Origin: an uncultured Methylococcaceae bacterium
GTDB taxonomy: Bacteria > Pseudomonadota > Gammaproteobacteria > Methylococcales > Methylococcaceae
Length of the DNA: 54,263 bases
NCBI GenBank assembly: GCA_903859815.1
Contig: CAIOOA010000005.1
Coordinates: 1 to 54,263 of the forward strand
Direction of reading: 5' to 3'
Shown: in pieces, positions 25,221 through 35,395 of the stretch
Layout of the letters: each line of letters begins with the position of its first letter
Position numbering within the stretch: the stretch's first letter is position 1
Translations under genes and position numbers: made by a program
The notes under the pieces: model-generated
Database searches by the model: none
Told to the model about the DNA's origin: nothing
What the model saw: the letters and a program-made list of their open reading frames with translations, nothing else

Positions 25221-26168
25221 GTGAACGAAGATTTTCAGCGAGCTAGAATTACCCTGCAAAGCCTAGCCGATAACCTATGCCGGGTGATGAAGGGCCAAGA
25301 AATTGCCATCCGCCATTTGCTGGCGGCATTTGCCAGTGGCGGGCATGTGTTGCTTGAAGATGTGCCGGGTACGGGCAAGACCACGCTTGCCAAGGCATTG
25401 GCGCTATCTTGCCGGGCCGATTTTCAAAGGGTGCAATTTACACCGGATCTTTTACCCAGTGACATTTTGGGTGTTTCGGTATTGGACCCAAGCAGCCGGG
25501 AATTCCGTTTTGTGTCAGGGCCAATCTTTTGCCACATCTTATTGGCTGATGAAATCAATCGGGCGTCGCCGCGCACCCAATCCGCCCTATTGGAAGCCAT
25601 GGCAGAATCCCAAGTCAGCATTGAGCGACAAAAATATAAACTAGAATCGCCCTTCTTTGTCGTCGCGACACAAAATCCCGTGGAGTTCCATGGAACCTAC
25701 CCCTTGCCCGAAGCTGAATTGGATCGCTTTGCCCTGCGTTTAAGCTTAGGGTATGTGAGTGAGGAATTGGAGGTGTCGATTATTTCAGATCAACAATTGT
25801 CCCACCCCCTGCAACAACTTCAAGCCTGTGTCGATCTTGACGCCATTCGTCATTTGCAAGCCACTGTCCAAACCGTCACGGTATCAGATGAGCTAAAGCG
25901 TTATATTGTAAGTCTAGTCCGGGCCACTCGCGAGGCTGAGGGCGTGCGCCTAGGTGCCAGCCCCCGTGCAGCGTTGACATTGATGAAATGCGCCCAAAGC
26001 TTGGCTTTGCTGAATGGCTTTGATTTCGTCACCCCCGATGCCATCCAAGAGATTGCCGTTCCTGCCATCGTCCACCGCATCAGCCTTGACCATCAAGCAA
26101 GGTTTGGCGGTCAATGTGCGACATCGGTGGTGGAGGCGATACTCGCCCAGACACCCGTGCCGGCTTAA
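25221..26168 (+). CDS. MoxR family AAA+ ATPase
   Basis: 315 residues from a GTG at 25221. Walker A VPGTGKT (about 48-54), Walker B ILLADEINRA with the typical NRASPRTQSALLEAM, sensor 1 ATQNP, and the PLPEAELDRF arginine-finger segment are all present. MoxR ATPases act as chaperones that help load metal or assemble partner complexes. It is followed at once by a DUF58 protein and a transglutaminase-like membrane protein, the standard MoxR three-gene set. Such sets are widespread, so this does not in itself imply methanol dehydrogenase maturation. Confidence 0.95.
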   Translation: MNEDFQRARITLQSLADNLCRVMKGQEIAIRHLLAAFASGGHVLLEDVPGTGKTTLAKALALSCRADFQRVQFTPDLLPSDILGVSVLDPSSREFRFVSGPIFCHILLADEINRASPRTQSALLEAMAESQVSIERQKYKLESPFFVVATQNPVEFHGTYPLPEAELDRFALRLSLGYVSEELEVSIISDQQLSHPLQQLQACVDLDAIRHLQATVQTVTVSDELKRYIVSLVRATREAEGVRLGASPRAALTLMKCAQSLALLNGFDFVTPDAIQEIAVPAIVHRISLDHQARFGGQCATSVVEAILAQTPVPA

Positions 26169-26173
26169 AAACC

Positions 26174-27511
26174 ATGCTCCGTCGGCTGTTGTTCCATCAG
26201 TTCGGCCTTGTATACCGAATCAGCGTTTGGTTCAGCCGCCACTTTAGCCCACTAGGCCACTTCCTGTTGGGCTTGTTGATGGTGTCTGCCGCATTTGGTG
26301 CCAACACCCGCGCTGCCACCACCTATCAATTGGCCGCGTTATTGGCTGGCCTGTTTGGCATGGGGTTATTGTGGAGTTTTATTGGGCGAAAGTCCCGTTT
26401 GGCATTGTCCGTGGAGCGTTTGATTCCCTTGCACGGGACGGTGGACGAACCTATGCGCTATCAAATTACGCTACGCAACACTGGCAAGCGAACCGAGCGC
26501 GGTTTGAGCATGATGGATCAACTGGCTGTCAACTTTCCCGCTTGGGATGAATTTGCCGCGACCACCGACGCCACCCGTCGCAATCCATTTGACCGTTATG
26601 TAGGCTTTCACCGTTGGCAAAACCTGATGCGGAGCAAGCGTGGGGCCAGTATCGTCGAGCGGCCTTTACCCGACTTGCCACCCAACCAACGCATCAGTTT
26701 ATCGATGGAACTGACCCCGTTGAGGCGTGGGCGTTTACAATTCGCAGGGGTATGCATTTTCCGACCTGAACCATTTGGTCTGTTCCGCACCTTACACCTC
26801 ATCCCATTGCCGAAAGTCTGCTGTGTGTTGCCCAAACGTTATCCAGCATCTCAGCTACCGTCTTCAGGTGGCAGGAGTTATCAGCGTGGCGGCGTAGCCT
26901 TGGCCAACGCAGTGGGCGAATCGGAAGAATTTTTGTCCTTACGCGAATTCCGTTCGGGCGATGTGCCTCGCAATATTCATTGGCGCAGTTCCGCCAAGCT
27001 AGGCCGCTTAGTGGTCAAGGAATTTCAGGATGAATATTTTGTACGTAGCGCCCTAGTCTTGGATACATTTTTAACCTCGCCCCGCCCTCTCGATTTTGAG
27101 GCGGCAATTTCCGTTGCCGCTTCCATGGTCAATCTGGAAACACAGCGTGACAGCCTGCTTGACCTGATGTTCGTCGAACAGCAAGCCCATTGCTTTACCG
27201 CCGGACGCGGATTGGCGGGAACCATGGAATTGTTGGAAGTGCTGGCGGGTGTGCAGCCTGCGGGCGACGGCAGTTTTGAATACTTGGCTCAGAATGTCAT
27301 GCAGCGGGCCGATCATTTAAGTAGTGTGGTCTGCGTGTTGCTTGCATGGGATCAAGCGCGGCAACACTTGATCGAACATTTACTGGCTTACAAAATGCCA
27401 GTCGCCGTCTTACTGGTGCAGGAACAAGCACCGGATTGGCAAACGAAACCGAACCTGTTCCTGCGCCATCTGCATCCGAGCCAGATCGCCACAGATCTGC
27501 AATGGAACTGA
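26174..27511 (+). CDS. DUF58 domain protein (MoxR partner)
   Basis: 445 residues from the ATG at 26174, five bases after moxR. Two hydrophobic helices near the N-terminus (about 22-62) anchor it; the DUF58 signature 'EFLSLREFRSGDVPRNIHW' then 'KLGRLVVKEF' is present near the middle. The C-terminal half resembles a von Willebrand A-like fold without a clear MIDAS motif. DUF58 proteins are the usual partners of MoxR ATPases; the biochemical role is unknown. The stop overlaps the start of the transglutaminase gene by 10 bp. Confidence 0.9.
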   Translation: MLRRLLFHQFGLVYRISVWFSRHFSPLGHFLLGLLMVSAAFGANTRAATTYQLAALLAGLFGMGLLWSFIGRKSRLALSVERLIPLHGTVDEPMRYQITLRNTGKRTERGLSMMDQLAVNFPAWDEFAATTDATRRNPFDRYVGFHRWQNLMRSKRGASIVERPLPDLPPNQRISLSMELTPLRRGRLQFAGVCIFRPEPFGLFRTLHLIPLPKVCCVLPKRYPASQLPSSGGRSYQRGGVALANAVGESEEFLSLREFRSGDVPRNIHWRSSAKLGRLVVKEFQDEYFVRSALVLDTFLTSPRPLDFEAAISVAASMVNLETQRDSLLDLMFVEQQAHCFTAGRGLAGTMELLEVLAGVQPAGDGSFEYLAQNVMQRADHLSSVVCVLLAWDQARQHLIEHLLAYKMPVAVLLVQEQAPDWQTKPNLFLRHLHPSQIATDLQWN

Positions 27512-29427
27512 AATACCCAAGTTTGCAATTATCGCTTGCCCTCGCTTTTTGGGGATGGCAAAGTGATATGTTGGCGTATGCCGCTACGGTTTTATTGCTG
27601 GTGCTAATATCCCACCGCACTCCGTGGCGTTGGGAAATGGAAAAAGCTGAATTTCACCGTATCGGCGACCTGACGGCGGTTCTGCTTGGCTTTGCGATCA
27701 TCTATTTTTACTCCTCAGACAGTGACACCTTGGCGGTTTACTCCATACTGCGCTGGTTACCAGTGCTATCCTTGCCACTGTTGCTGGGGCAGCTTTACAG
27801 CATGGGTCAGCTTCTACCTTTGAGCGCCTTGTTTTATTCCATGCGTCGTTATGGCATTGCCACCACGGTGGACATCCGGCTACCCTATGCATTCCTGTGC
27901 ATCCTTGCCGCTGGTAGCGGCAATGCCACTGACCAAAGCTATTTCATCGGCGTCACAGCCTTTACCCTATTGGTGTTATGGACCAACCGTAGTGGACGAC
28001 ATACGGGTGTGATATGGTTCCTAAGCTTCCTACTGGCGGGATGGTTGGGTTATGGCATACAAACCGGTTTGGTCAAATTGCAAGAGGTGTTTGAGGAATG
28101 GGCAGTGGATTGGTTCGCCGATTGGGAGCCTGACCCCTTCAAAACCCGAACAGCCATTGGCGACAGAGGCAAACTCAAACTTTCCAGCCGGGTGATACTA
28201 CAAGTTTCCCCCGATGACTTTCCATTAAAACATCCATTGTTATTGAAGGAAGCCACTTATGACCGTTATTCCGGTCAATATTGGACGACAGGCAATAGTA
28301 CATTCCAAACTTATACCCAGCTTCATCAGACCAATACCGAACCTCTTATTCCCACAGCAACAGCCCTAAACCACATCACCGTGTTACACCTGCTTGCCCA
28401 ACATAGTGTATTACTGGCCTTGCCTAATGGTATGCTGAGTTTGCAAGGTCCGCCGGAGGAAAATTTACTCCGTAACAAACTTGGCACCGTCAAATGGCTG
28501 GAAACCCCGCCCGTAGTCCGTTACCAGATAACCTATGTTGCCACTGACAAGGACTCAAGCGCCCCAACCCCGTTTGACACCCAATTGATCCCATTTACAG
28601 CCAAGATGCTGGAACCCTTGAAGCAAGAGCTAGGCTTGAGTCGATTGACACCTGAACAGGCCGTCGCCAGCGTAGCCAATTTTTTCGCCACCCGTTTCGC
28701 TTATACCCTGGACTTAGGCAATAGCCGCGATGAAAAAGAAGCGCTGGCAGATTTTTTGTTTCGCCGCCATGCCGGACACTGTGAATATTTTGCCACCGCC
28801 ACGGCCCTGTTGTTGCGAGTGGCCGGGGTTCCCGCCCGTTATGTGGTCGGGTATTCTGTGCAAGAACCGGATTCTGCTGGCAAGACTTATCGAGTCCGCC
28901 AACGCCATGCCCATGCGTGGACCGAAGCTTATGTCAACGGTGCTTGGCAAACCTTGGACAATACCCCGTCACGTTGGGCCGAGGAAGAAGCCAAAGCCGA
29001 CCCTTGGTGGCAAGCCATGTCCGACCTGTGGTCAAATTGGGCGATTCATTTTAAAGTCTGGCAATGGGAACGAGCGAAGCAAGATAAAAAGGAAGCCATC
29101 CCGTGGTGGGGGTGGTTGGTCATTCCGTTATCGGCTTGGTTGGGCTGGCGGTTGTATCAAAGTCGCAAACGAGTGGCATCCCTCCAAGGGCTCCAGCATG
29201 GCGATAATAGCACGGATCAGTTTGAAGACCCTGAGTATGCCCGTTTGGTGGAACAACTATTGGCAGAAGGCCATCCGCCACGCAATCTTGGGGAAACGCC
29301 TTTACAATGGTTAAGTCGGCTGGGTTTGAATGCGTATGAAGAGCAAGTATTGGGGTATTATAGGAGGAGGTATAGAGGCAATGCTGTTGACACAATCATC
29401 CCCCATACCCTAGCACAAGAGAGATAG
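27502..29427 (+). CDS. TgpA-like membrane transglutaminase-core protein
   Basis: 641 residues from the ATG at 27502. Several N-terminal membrane helices (to about residue 195), a large periplasmic transglutaminase-like domain, a late membrane helix (about 535-552) and a short cytoplasmic DUF4129-like tail. The catalytic triad region is visible: AGHCEYFA (Cys427), RHAHAWTEAY (His) and TLDNTP (Asp). The architecture is that of Pseudomonas TgpA, an essential inner-membrane protein with a periplasmic transglutaminase domain. It completes the moxR-DUF58-tgpA unit and converges on the nitroreductase gene 13 bp downstream. Confidence 0.92.
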   Translation: MELKYPSLQLSLALAFWGWQSDMLAYAATVLLLVLISHRTPWRWEMEKAEFHRIGDLTAVLLGFAIIYFYSSDSDTLAVYSILRWLPVLSLPLLLGQLYSMGQLLPLSALFYSMRRYGIATTVDIRLPYAFLCILAAGSGNATDQSYFIGVTAFTLLVLWTNRSGRHTGVIWFLSFLLAGWLGYGIQTGLVKLQEVFEEWAVDWFADWEPDPFKTRTAIGDRGKLKLSSRVILQVSPDDFPLKHPLLLKEATYDRYSGQYWTTGNSTFQTYTQLHQTNTEPLIPTATALNHITVLHLLAQHSVLLALPNGMLSLQGPPEENLLRNKLGTVKWLETPPVVRYQITYVATDKDSSAPTPFDTQLIPFTAKMLEPLKQELGLSRLTPEQAVASVANFFATRFAYTLDLGNSRDEKEALADFLFRRHAGHCEYFATATALLLRVAGVPARYVVGYSVQEPDSAGKTYRVRQRHAHAWTEAYVNGAWQTLDNTPSRWAEEEAKADPWWQAMSDLWSNWAIHFKVWQWERAKQDKKEAIPWWGWLVIPLSAWLGWRLYQSRKRVASLQGLQHGDNSTDQFEDPEYARLVEQLLAEGHPPRNLGETPLQWLSRLGLNAYEEQVLGYYRRRYRGNAVDTIIPHTLAQER

Positions 29428-29440
29428 GTTTGCACTTATG

Positions 29441-30097
29441 TCAAGCCTTGGTATTGTCCGATGGAAAACCCACCGTCTGCGACAGCAACACCTGATGGTC
29501 GGGGTTCAAGCCTAAAGCAGCCGCGATGGCCTTGCGGTCTAGCCAAGCGCGAATCACCGTGGATAGCCCATTGCTGGCACTAAACAAATAGACGTTTTGG
29601 GCTATCGCACCGGCTGAGGCCGCGGCAAAAAAGACCCGTTGTTCGGCTGGCATCAAAGCCATACGCTCAGGATCGGCCACATACACCAAATCCATGGGCG
29701 CATCATCGACAAAATCTTGATAACCAGTCACATGCCGCAGATCGCTCGCCGCGACCAAATGCAACGTGTGCGTCGTCGCATCGTAGCGATAGGCCCCGGA
29801 AGGCATGGCCACATAAACATCGACTTCTTGTGCATTGAGGGCGGAGGGTGCGGTTCTACTGCCATTGGGCCGGTTGACCCCGAAAGCTGCCCAGAGCAAG
29901 TCGGAAAGCATCTGTGAAGGCAGGGCGGTATTGGCAAATTGGCGAGAGGAACTGCGCTTCTGCAAGGCATCCATCAAAGGTAGGCCACCGTTGGTGTTGG
30001 GCGGGGGAAGCGTGATGGGGTTTGTTGCCTCCCCTTTCGGAGGTTTTGGTCTATTTCGCCCTATCAAGCTGAGTGCAAATTTAGTTAGTGTACTCAT
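29441..30097 (-). CDS. Nitroreductase family protein (SagB/ThcOx-type)
   Basis: 218 residues from the ATG at 30097; AAAGG is better spaced for this start than for the ATG six bases upstream. 'LMDALQKRSSSRQF' is the FMN-binding RRS-like start; 'LSDLLWAAFGVNRP', 'SALNAQEVDVYVA' and the C-terminal 'GFP' also fit the SagB/ThcOx branch. It would be an FMN-dependent oxidoreductase of unknown substrate. A Pro-rich linker precedes the domain and could be part of an export signal or a disordered lead. It lies 34 bp after the FUSC gene on the same strand. Confidence 0.85.
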   Translation of the reverse strand: MSTLTKFALSLIGRNRPKPPKGEATNPITLPPPNTNGGLPLMDALQKRSSSRQFANTALPSQMLSDLLWAAFGVNRPNGSRTAPSALNAQEVDVYVAMPSGAYRYDATTHTLHLVAASDLRHVTGYQDFVDDAPMDLVYVADPERMALMPAEQRVFFAAASAGAIAQNVYLFSASNGLSTVIRAWLDRKAIAAALGLNPDHQVLLSQTVGFPSDNTKA

Positions 30098-30131
30098 TGT
30101 CATACCTTTTAAGCTTTCGAGTAGGGATGGG

Positions 30132-32339
30132 TTAATGGCTTTCAATGCCGGCAAGCATAGACCCCAGTTCATCAATGGCATCAATCAATATTTTATCCAG
30201 ATCGAGATAGGCATTGAGCAAATGGGCTTCATCGGCTTTGATGACATTGCCCGCTCTGGCTTGACGGGTTAATTCTTCAAGCATTTTATAGGAAGATTGC
30301 ATGAAAGCAGTAGAATCATGGGATTTATTTTCCAATCTATCTGCAAAACCCAGCAATGCTTGTGAGAAAGAATCATCTAGCGCCGTCTGTAATTCAACCA
30401 AAGGTCCAATTTGATCCCTAAATTGCTTGCCGACATGATAATGGTGTCGGGCTTGCACCAGTCTGGCAATGGTATGTAGAGTGCCAACCATCAACCCTAA
30501 GGTGTTTAGTCTCGTGCTTGCATCAGCTTGGTTTGAGCCCGGTTCGATTTGGGCATTTTCCAAAAATGTCAGCACACTTTGCAGACCGCTATCGATTGAC
30601 TTCAACATCGCAGCGGATGACTGCCGGTCGGGTGGTGATGCCACCCCCATCTTTAAGAATTTCCCCATGGTACGCATACTCGCTGCCAGCTTTTTCGTCA
30701 CCATGCGTTCTGAGCGCTGCGGCCATATGACATAATTAATGACACCGACGACCGTAATCCCCAACAGAATGCCCAATACCCGGTCCCTAGCACTTTCAAG
30801 ATCGGTGACCGGGCCATAACCGGGCAGCACCGCATGGGCAAATGCATAGCCTATTTGGGTTCCCACATAGGCAATGCGTGGGCTACCCGACCCTACCCAA
30901 GCCGAAAGCCACATGACCGGGGCAATCGTCAACATGAAACCGGCAATGGTATCCAAGGCTGGCTCCAACACAATGATGAAGACATAAGCCAAAAACCCTC
31001 CCAGACTTGCGCCCATGATCCGCATCACCGACTTCCTATAATCGGCCCCCATGCTAGTTTGGGCAACGATCACACAGGTCAATATGGCCGTGTCGATTCC
31101 CGGCCATCGAAAAGCTTGAACCAGAAACAGGCAAATCATGACTCCTAGCGAAAACTTCATGCCATAATGCAATGCATCCATGTTATCGAGCCAGAATTGT
31201 TTCGAGAGCCAAAACAATGGCGGGGTTTGTCCCTTCTTTGCTTCAGGCTCTGATTCACGAAGGTTTGACAAGGTGACAGGACCGGATAACAAGGCCAGGG
31301 AACTGCTTGCCCTAAGGCTTGAATGCTCCAATCGATGCAGCAGCAAAGACAATGAGTCATTGGAGGATGGACTTGGAACGTCAACACTGGGATGATTGCA
31401 TGGCAATGGCGCGCTAGGGGCTTGATTTGCGAGGAATGCCCTTTGCAACTGACGGCATTCTTCGGCGATGGCTTGAATCCTTGCCCGGTCTGTCCCGGTC
31501 AAGGTCAGCTTGGGATTGGCCTCCCACACAAGGTGGTTTAATTTGGCTGCGATGTTAAACCAGGTATCGATCTCCACGATGAAATCAATCCATTCGGCAT
31601 GTTTGCTTTTCAATGTCGCATGGGCCATCTCGGCATGGGATAGCAAGGTGAATTGGCGGGACACGTTTCCCAAAGTGGGCGTTTCGTCGGTTTTGGAAAG
31701 CACGGCGCTGTCACCCCGTTCAACTGGCTTCGCCAAGCGATCAAGCATACGGGTGATGACCTCCAAGCGTTCGTCCAAGGTTTGCATCAACAGCTTTTCA
31801 GGGTCTTGGGGCCAGAGTACTAGTTGGGCAATAATGGAAGTGCCAAAGGCCAGTAAGCCCAAGGTGGGCAACATCCACAATGCACCATACACATTCTGAT
31901 CGGGGTGTTCAGGATTATAAAGAACCGCAAAGACATAGAGCATGGGTGGGATAGTGGGTGTGCCGGTCACTCGTGATATGAACAGCAGCACCGTTATCAT
32001 CGCATAGGACCAAGGCACTAAAAACCATGGCTGGTCTCCCCACATGGCTAGGCTGATAATGCTTAAGACGATGGCGACCACTTCCAATTTCATCAACTTC
32101 CAAGCGCTGACCAACGTCATGGTGTAATCCATCATGGTTGGCCCTAGCATCATCACAAAGGAAAAGCTCAATGCGACGATTGAGGGAGGGCGCAAGGTCA
32201 CACTTAAAAAGGCAACGATCATCAAGGTGATGAATAGCCTTATCGCCAGAATGCGACGAGCCGGCGTCAAATGCAATTCGGTGCGGAGGAACTCCGCCGG
32301 TGTCATCCCAAACCAAAAGTTTTGCCAGAAGCCGTGCAT
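30132..32339 (-). CDS. FUSC family inner-membrane efflux protein (MdtO/AaeB-like)
   Basis: 735 residues with two sets of hydrophobic helices (about residues 30-190 and 390-530) separated and followed by soluble segments, the duplicated FUSC layout of AaeB and MdtO. Such proteins pair with an HlyD-type periplasmic adaptor to expel aromatic acids or drugs. The adaptor gene is 25 bp upstream on the same strand, the lipoprotein-like YtcA gene precedes that, and a TolC-type channel gene is divergent. This matches the E. coli ytcA-mdtNOP set in content. Confidence 0.9.
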   Translation of the reverse strand: MHGFWQNFWFGMTPAEFLRTELHLTPARRILAIRLFITLMIVAFLSVTLRPPSIVALSFSFVMMLGPTMMDYTMTLVSAWKLMKLEVVAIVLSIISLAMWGDQPWFLVPWSYAMITVLLFISRVTGTPTIPPMLYVFAVLYNPEHPDQNVYGALWMLPTLGLLAFGTSIIAQLVLWPQDPEKLLMQTLDERLEVITRMLDRLAKPVERGDSAVLSKTDETPTLGNVSRQFTLLSHAEMAHATLKSKHAEWIDFIVEIDTWFNIAAKLNHLVWEANPKLTLTGTDRARIQAIAEECRQLQRAFLANQAPSAPLPCNHPSVDVPSPSSNDSLSLLLHRLEHSSLRASSSLALLSGPVTLSNLRESEPEAKKGQTPPLFWLSKQFWLDNMDALHYGMKFSLGVMICLFLVQAFRWPGIDTAILTCVIVAQTSMGADYRKSVMRIMGASLGGFLAYVFIIVLEPALDTIAGFMLTIAPVMWLSAWVGSGSPRIAYVGTQIGYAFAHAVLPGYGPVTDLESARDRVLGILLGITVVGVINYVIWPQRSERMVTKKLAASMRTMGKFLKMGVASPPDRQSSAAMLKSIDSGLQSVLTFLENAQIEPGSNQADASTRLNTLGLMVGTLHTIARLVQARHHYHVGKQFRDQIGPLVELQTALDDSFSQALLGFADRLENKSHDSTAFMQSSYKMLEELTRQARAGNVIKADEAHLLNAYLDLDKILIDAIDELGSMLAGIESH

Positions 32340-32364
32340 CTTTATCTGGACATTGTATTTGGAT

Positions 32365-33528
32365 TCATGTACCAGACTTAAGGCCAGATTGTTGTGGCGG
32401 GGCTGTTGCCGGTTTTCCCAAGATAGTGGTGAATGCGGTCATGCCCATGCGAAACGGATAAGCTGGGTCACGATCCAGTAGTTTGATGCGTACTGGAAAC
32501 CGCGAAGCCAGCACGACCCAGTTCAAGGTCCGCTCCACAGCGGGGAGCGAACCTTGCTCTTTCATGTTGTCAGGGGAGTTAGCCCAACCTATGCCCTGCA
32601 CTTCACCCCGAAAATGCTTGCCGGGATAAGGGGCAAGGAACACATCGACCGCCATGCCGGGTTGAATGGATCGAAGATAGGTCTCTTTATAATTGGCCAT
32701 GACGAACCAAACACGGTCATCCACCAGAGCGAATAATTTTTGTCCAGGCTGGACATATTCTCCAACGGCAATATTCAGATTAGTCACATAGGCATCAAAG
32801 GGGGCGTAAACCGAACAATACTCCACATCCAGTTCGGCATTCTGCACTTCGGCGCGGGATGCTTCAATCCCGGCATAAAGGTCGCCGAACTGGGCCAAAT
32901 CAGCTTCCGCCTTGGCATGTTCCTTATGGGCATAATTAACAGTCATGATGGCGGCTTGATGCTTGGCTTTGGCATCCCTGACCGCCGCCGCCGAGGCATC
33001 GCGGGCCGCAGTGGCCTCGTTGACCTTGTTCGCAGTGACAAACTCCTTTTCCAACAGAGGCTTTATCCGGTCAAGATAGCTTTGGTCGTAAGCGGCCTTG
33101 GCTTCCAGTCGGGCAATCTCTGCATTTGCGGCGGCTTGTTGATGTTCCATCTGGGCGATTTTGGCGGTTGCGGCACCAATCTGAGCCTTGTTGGCTTCGA
33201 CCTCCTTTTCTGCCAACTGATGCCGGGCTTTGGCTTGGGCAAGTTTGGCTTGGTAGGGTCTGGGATCGATCACATAGAGTAAATCACCCTGCTTCACCCA
33301 TTGGTTGTCGGCCACATTGAGCTTAATGATGCGGCCACTGACATGCTGGGGCATGATGTCCACGATGTTGGCACGCACCATCGCATCATTGGTGCGGGGA
33401 TGTGAAATATTGTCCTCCCAAACCCGCAAACCCGTCACCACCGCCCCGGCTATAATCAATATCCCGAGTACTTGGCCTACAATCTGTCTGCTGCGTTCAT
33501 TCATAGTCTGGGTATCTGACAAAGGCAT
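32365..33528 (-). CDS. HlyD-family periplasmic adaptor (MdtN/EmrA-like)
   Basis: 387 residues from the ATG at 33528; a TTG at 33543 would add five residues and overlap ytcA. One N-terminal membrane helix (about 17-37), a biotinyl-lipoyl-like half 'NIVDIMPQHVSGRIIKLNV', a long alpha-helical hairpin rich in Ala, Glu and Lys (about 85-205), then the second lipoyl half and beta barrel. It would join the FUSC protein to an outer-membrane channel in a tripartite pump. Gene order ytcA, adaptor, FUSC is tight, so they are likely co-transcribed. Confidence 0.92.
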   Translation of the reverse strand: MPLSDTQTMNERSRQIVGQVLGILIIAGAVVTGLRVWEDNISHPRTNDAMVRANIVDIMPQHVSGRIIKLNVADNQWVKQGDLLYVIDPRPYQAKLAQAKARHQLAEKEVEANKAQIGAATAKIAQMEHQQAAANAEIARLEAKAAYDQSYLDRIKPLLEKEFVTANKVNEATAARDASAAAVRDAKAKHQAAIMTVNYAHKEHAKAEADLAQFGDLYAGIEASRAEVQNAELDVEYCSVYAPFDAYVTNLNIAVGEYVQPGQKLFALVDDRVWFVMANYKETYLRSIQPGMAVDVFLAPYPGKHFRGEVQGIGWANSPDNMKEQGSLPAVERTLNWVVLASRFPVRIKLLDRDPAYPFRMGMTAFTTILGKPATAPPQQSGLKSGT

Positions 33529-33532
33529 AGGT

Positions 33533-33793
33533 TCATTCGGCAAAGCCCAATAGCCAAGTGGCGAAGGTTAGCAGCGCCCAGAGGCTGGTGTAAATGAGCA
33601 ATGGATGGCCTAGATAAGGATCAAGCTTCAACCAATAAAAAATCTGGGAGGCAAGGACAGTCAGAAACACCCCAGTGACCATGCAAACAATCCAAGGTGG
33701 CCAGAAAGAACCTTGTATACTCAGCAGAGGATCGCAAGCGGTAAGCGGCAAAACCAGCAAGATCGTAAAACTGATGTGTAAGGACCGTGGCAT
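33533..33793 (-). CDS. ytcA: YtcA family small lipoprotein/membrane protein
   Basis: 86 residues from the ATG at 33793. A short signal with lipobox LTAC is followed by 'DPLLSIQGSFWPPW' and two membrane helices, the layout of E. coli YtcA, which is encoded with mdtNOP. The long frame extending to 33988 overlaps the divergent TolC gene and is not the real start. Its function is unknown; conservation of the neighbourhood suggests an accessory part of the efflux pump. Four bases separate its stop from the adaptor's ATG. Confidence 0.82.
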   Translation of the reverse strand: MPRSLHISFTILLVLPLTACDPLLSIQGSFWPPWIVCMVTGVFLTVLASQIFYWLKLDPYLGHPLLIYTSLWALLTFATWLLGFAE

Positions 33794-33847
33794 AATGTTG
33801 TATGATAAATTAAATGATAAAAATAGCCCACCTAAGTCACTGTCGCA

Positions 33848-35380
33848 ATGCTTGATTGGAAAATCCTCTCGGTTTGTCGCATAGGGACGATCAGTATCCT
33901 CCTGTTTCTTTGCGGTTGCCAACACCCCATAAAAAAGCCTTCGATTGCCGAAGCGCTGGACCCGCAGCTTGCCGCACCCTTTAAGCAATCAAAAGCGTGG
34001 GGCCCTAAACCTATCCAAGGCCAATCTATCGAATTGAGCAGGGTCAACGCCTTGCCAGAGGGGAATGCCTTGGTGGAAGCGAATAAAACCTACCATTTGG
34101 CAGATTTGGTTGACCTTGGATTGCGTTCCAATCCAGCGACTCGAACGGCATGGGAACAGGCAAGATCCGCTGCTGCGGGCCTGGGCATTGCCGAATCCAG
34201 TTGGTTGCCAGCGCTGACCGCCAAAGGCAATTACAATTACGCTCAACAAGCTTCGGGCATTTTCATGTTTCGCGGCACTACCTTCCAGCCTTATTTAGAG
34301 CTTTCCTGGGCGCTTTTCGACGTGAAGCGGCCTGCTCAGATCGATCAAGCCACGCAACAACTGCTGGCTGCCAATTATAGCTTTAATCGTACCCATCAAA
34401 AGGTCGCTTATGAGGTGCAACGTGCATTTTTCGCCTACAACGCGGCCTTGGCCCAAGTGACGGCTGCCGAAGTCACGGTCAAACAGACTCATAAAAATTC
34501 GGAATCGGTCGATGCCCAACGGGTGCAAGGGGTCGCGACTAAACCAGAATTGCTCTTAGCCTTGCAAGATCAAGCCAAGGCAGATTATGAACTCCAGTCA
34601 GCACGGGGGAAGGTGGCGGATGCCAAAGCCGAATTGGCGGAAAGCTTAGGCATCACGCCTAACATCGAAGTCAAGACGGTCGCGCTTACCGACATCCCGC
34701 TGCCTGAATCGATTGAGGCCCCCGCTGACCAACTGATAGATGAGGCGCTTAGCCAACGCCCCGATCTGTCTGCGCGTTTGGCCGAGCTTCGCGCTAAAGA
34801 AGCCGAAATCAGAAAAGCCAAGGCAGGCTATTGGCCCAAGGTTTCGTTAGGCGCCAAGGCCGGAACCACCACGTTTGATTATAATTATTGGTCGGGTCCG
34901 GGTACGATGCAAATTCCCAATTTGCCTAATAGCAATAACCTCAGCGAACTGCATAAAAATTATTTGGATTATGGGGCTGGGTTCACTTTTGAATGGAATT
35001 TGTTTGAAGGGTTTGCCACGGCTAATGCAGTCAACCAAGCGATGGCAAAGCGTGAAGCCGCGCAAGCTGAATTCGATGCGCTTCAACTGCAAATCATCAA
35101 AGAAGTTTGGAAAAGTTATGCTGACGTGAAAACGGCGATCAGAAAACGAGAGTATGCCTTGGCTTTACTCAAAGCTTCTGAAGAATCCTTTGATGCACTC
35201 AGGGAAAGTTATGCCAACGGCTTATCCACTGTCATTGAACTGCTGACAGCGGAACGCAATTTGGCAAGCGCCCGTTATACCGAGATAGAAAGCCGGACAT
35301 CTTTATTAAATTCCTTGGCTACTTTGGTGTATGCGGCGGGCAGCACGGGTGATGACTGGGCGGGAAACAAAAAACCTTAG
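33848..35380 (+). CDS. TolC-family outer-membrane efflux lipoprotein (MdtP-like)
   Basis: 510 residues. A signal ending in lipobox LFLCGC indicates an acylated outer-membrane factor of the NodT/OprM kind. Two outer-membrane efflux repeats rich in long helices follow ('LGLRSNPATRTAWEQARSA' and 'EALSQRPDLSARLAELRAKE'). It would form the exit duct for the HlyD/FUSC pump encoded divergently, with 54 bp between the starts (33793 and 33848), so the two halves of the pump can share one control region. Confidence 0.92.
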   Translation: MLDWKILSVCRIGTISILLFLCGCQHPIKKPSIAEALDPQLAAPFKQSKAWGPKPIQGQSIELSRVNALPEGNALVEANKTYHLADLVDLGLRSNPATRTAWEQARSAAAGLGIAESSWLPALTAKGNYNYAQQASGIFMFRGTTFQPYLELSWALFDVKRPAQIDQATQQLLAANYSFNRTHQKVAYEVQRAFFAYNAALAQVTAAEVTVKQTHKNSESVDAQRVQGVATKPELLLALQDQAKADYELQSARGKVADAKAELAESLGITPNIEVKTVALTDIPLPESIEAPADQLIDEALSQRPDLSARLAELRAKEAEIRKAKAGYWPKVSLGAKAGTTTFDYNYWSGPGTMQIPNLPNSNNLSELHKNYLDYGAGFTFEWNLFEGFATANAVNQAMAKREAAQAEFDALQLQIIKEVWKSYADVKTAIRKREYALALLKASEESFDALRESYANGLSTVIELLTAERNLASARYTEIESRTSLLNSLATLVYAAGSTGDDWAGNKKP

Positions 35381-35395
35381 GGGCGAATGTTGAAA

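Noticed and set aside
25221-29427. MoxR operon as evidence for methanol dehydrogenase maturation
   Set aside because: moxR-DUF58-tgpA sets occur in many bacteria without methanol dehydrogenase, and no mxa or xox genes are present here.
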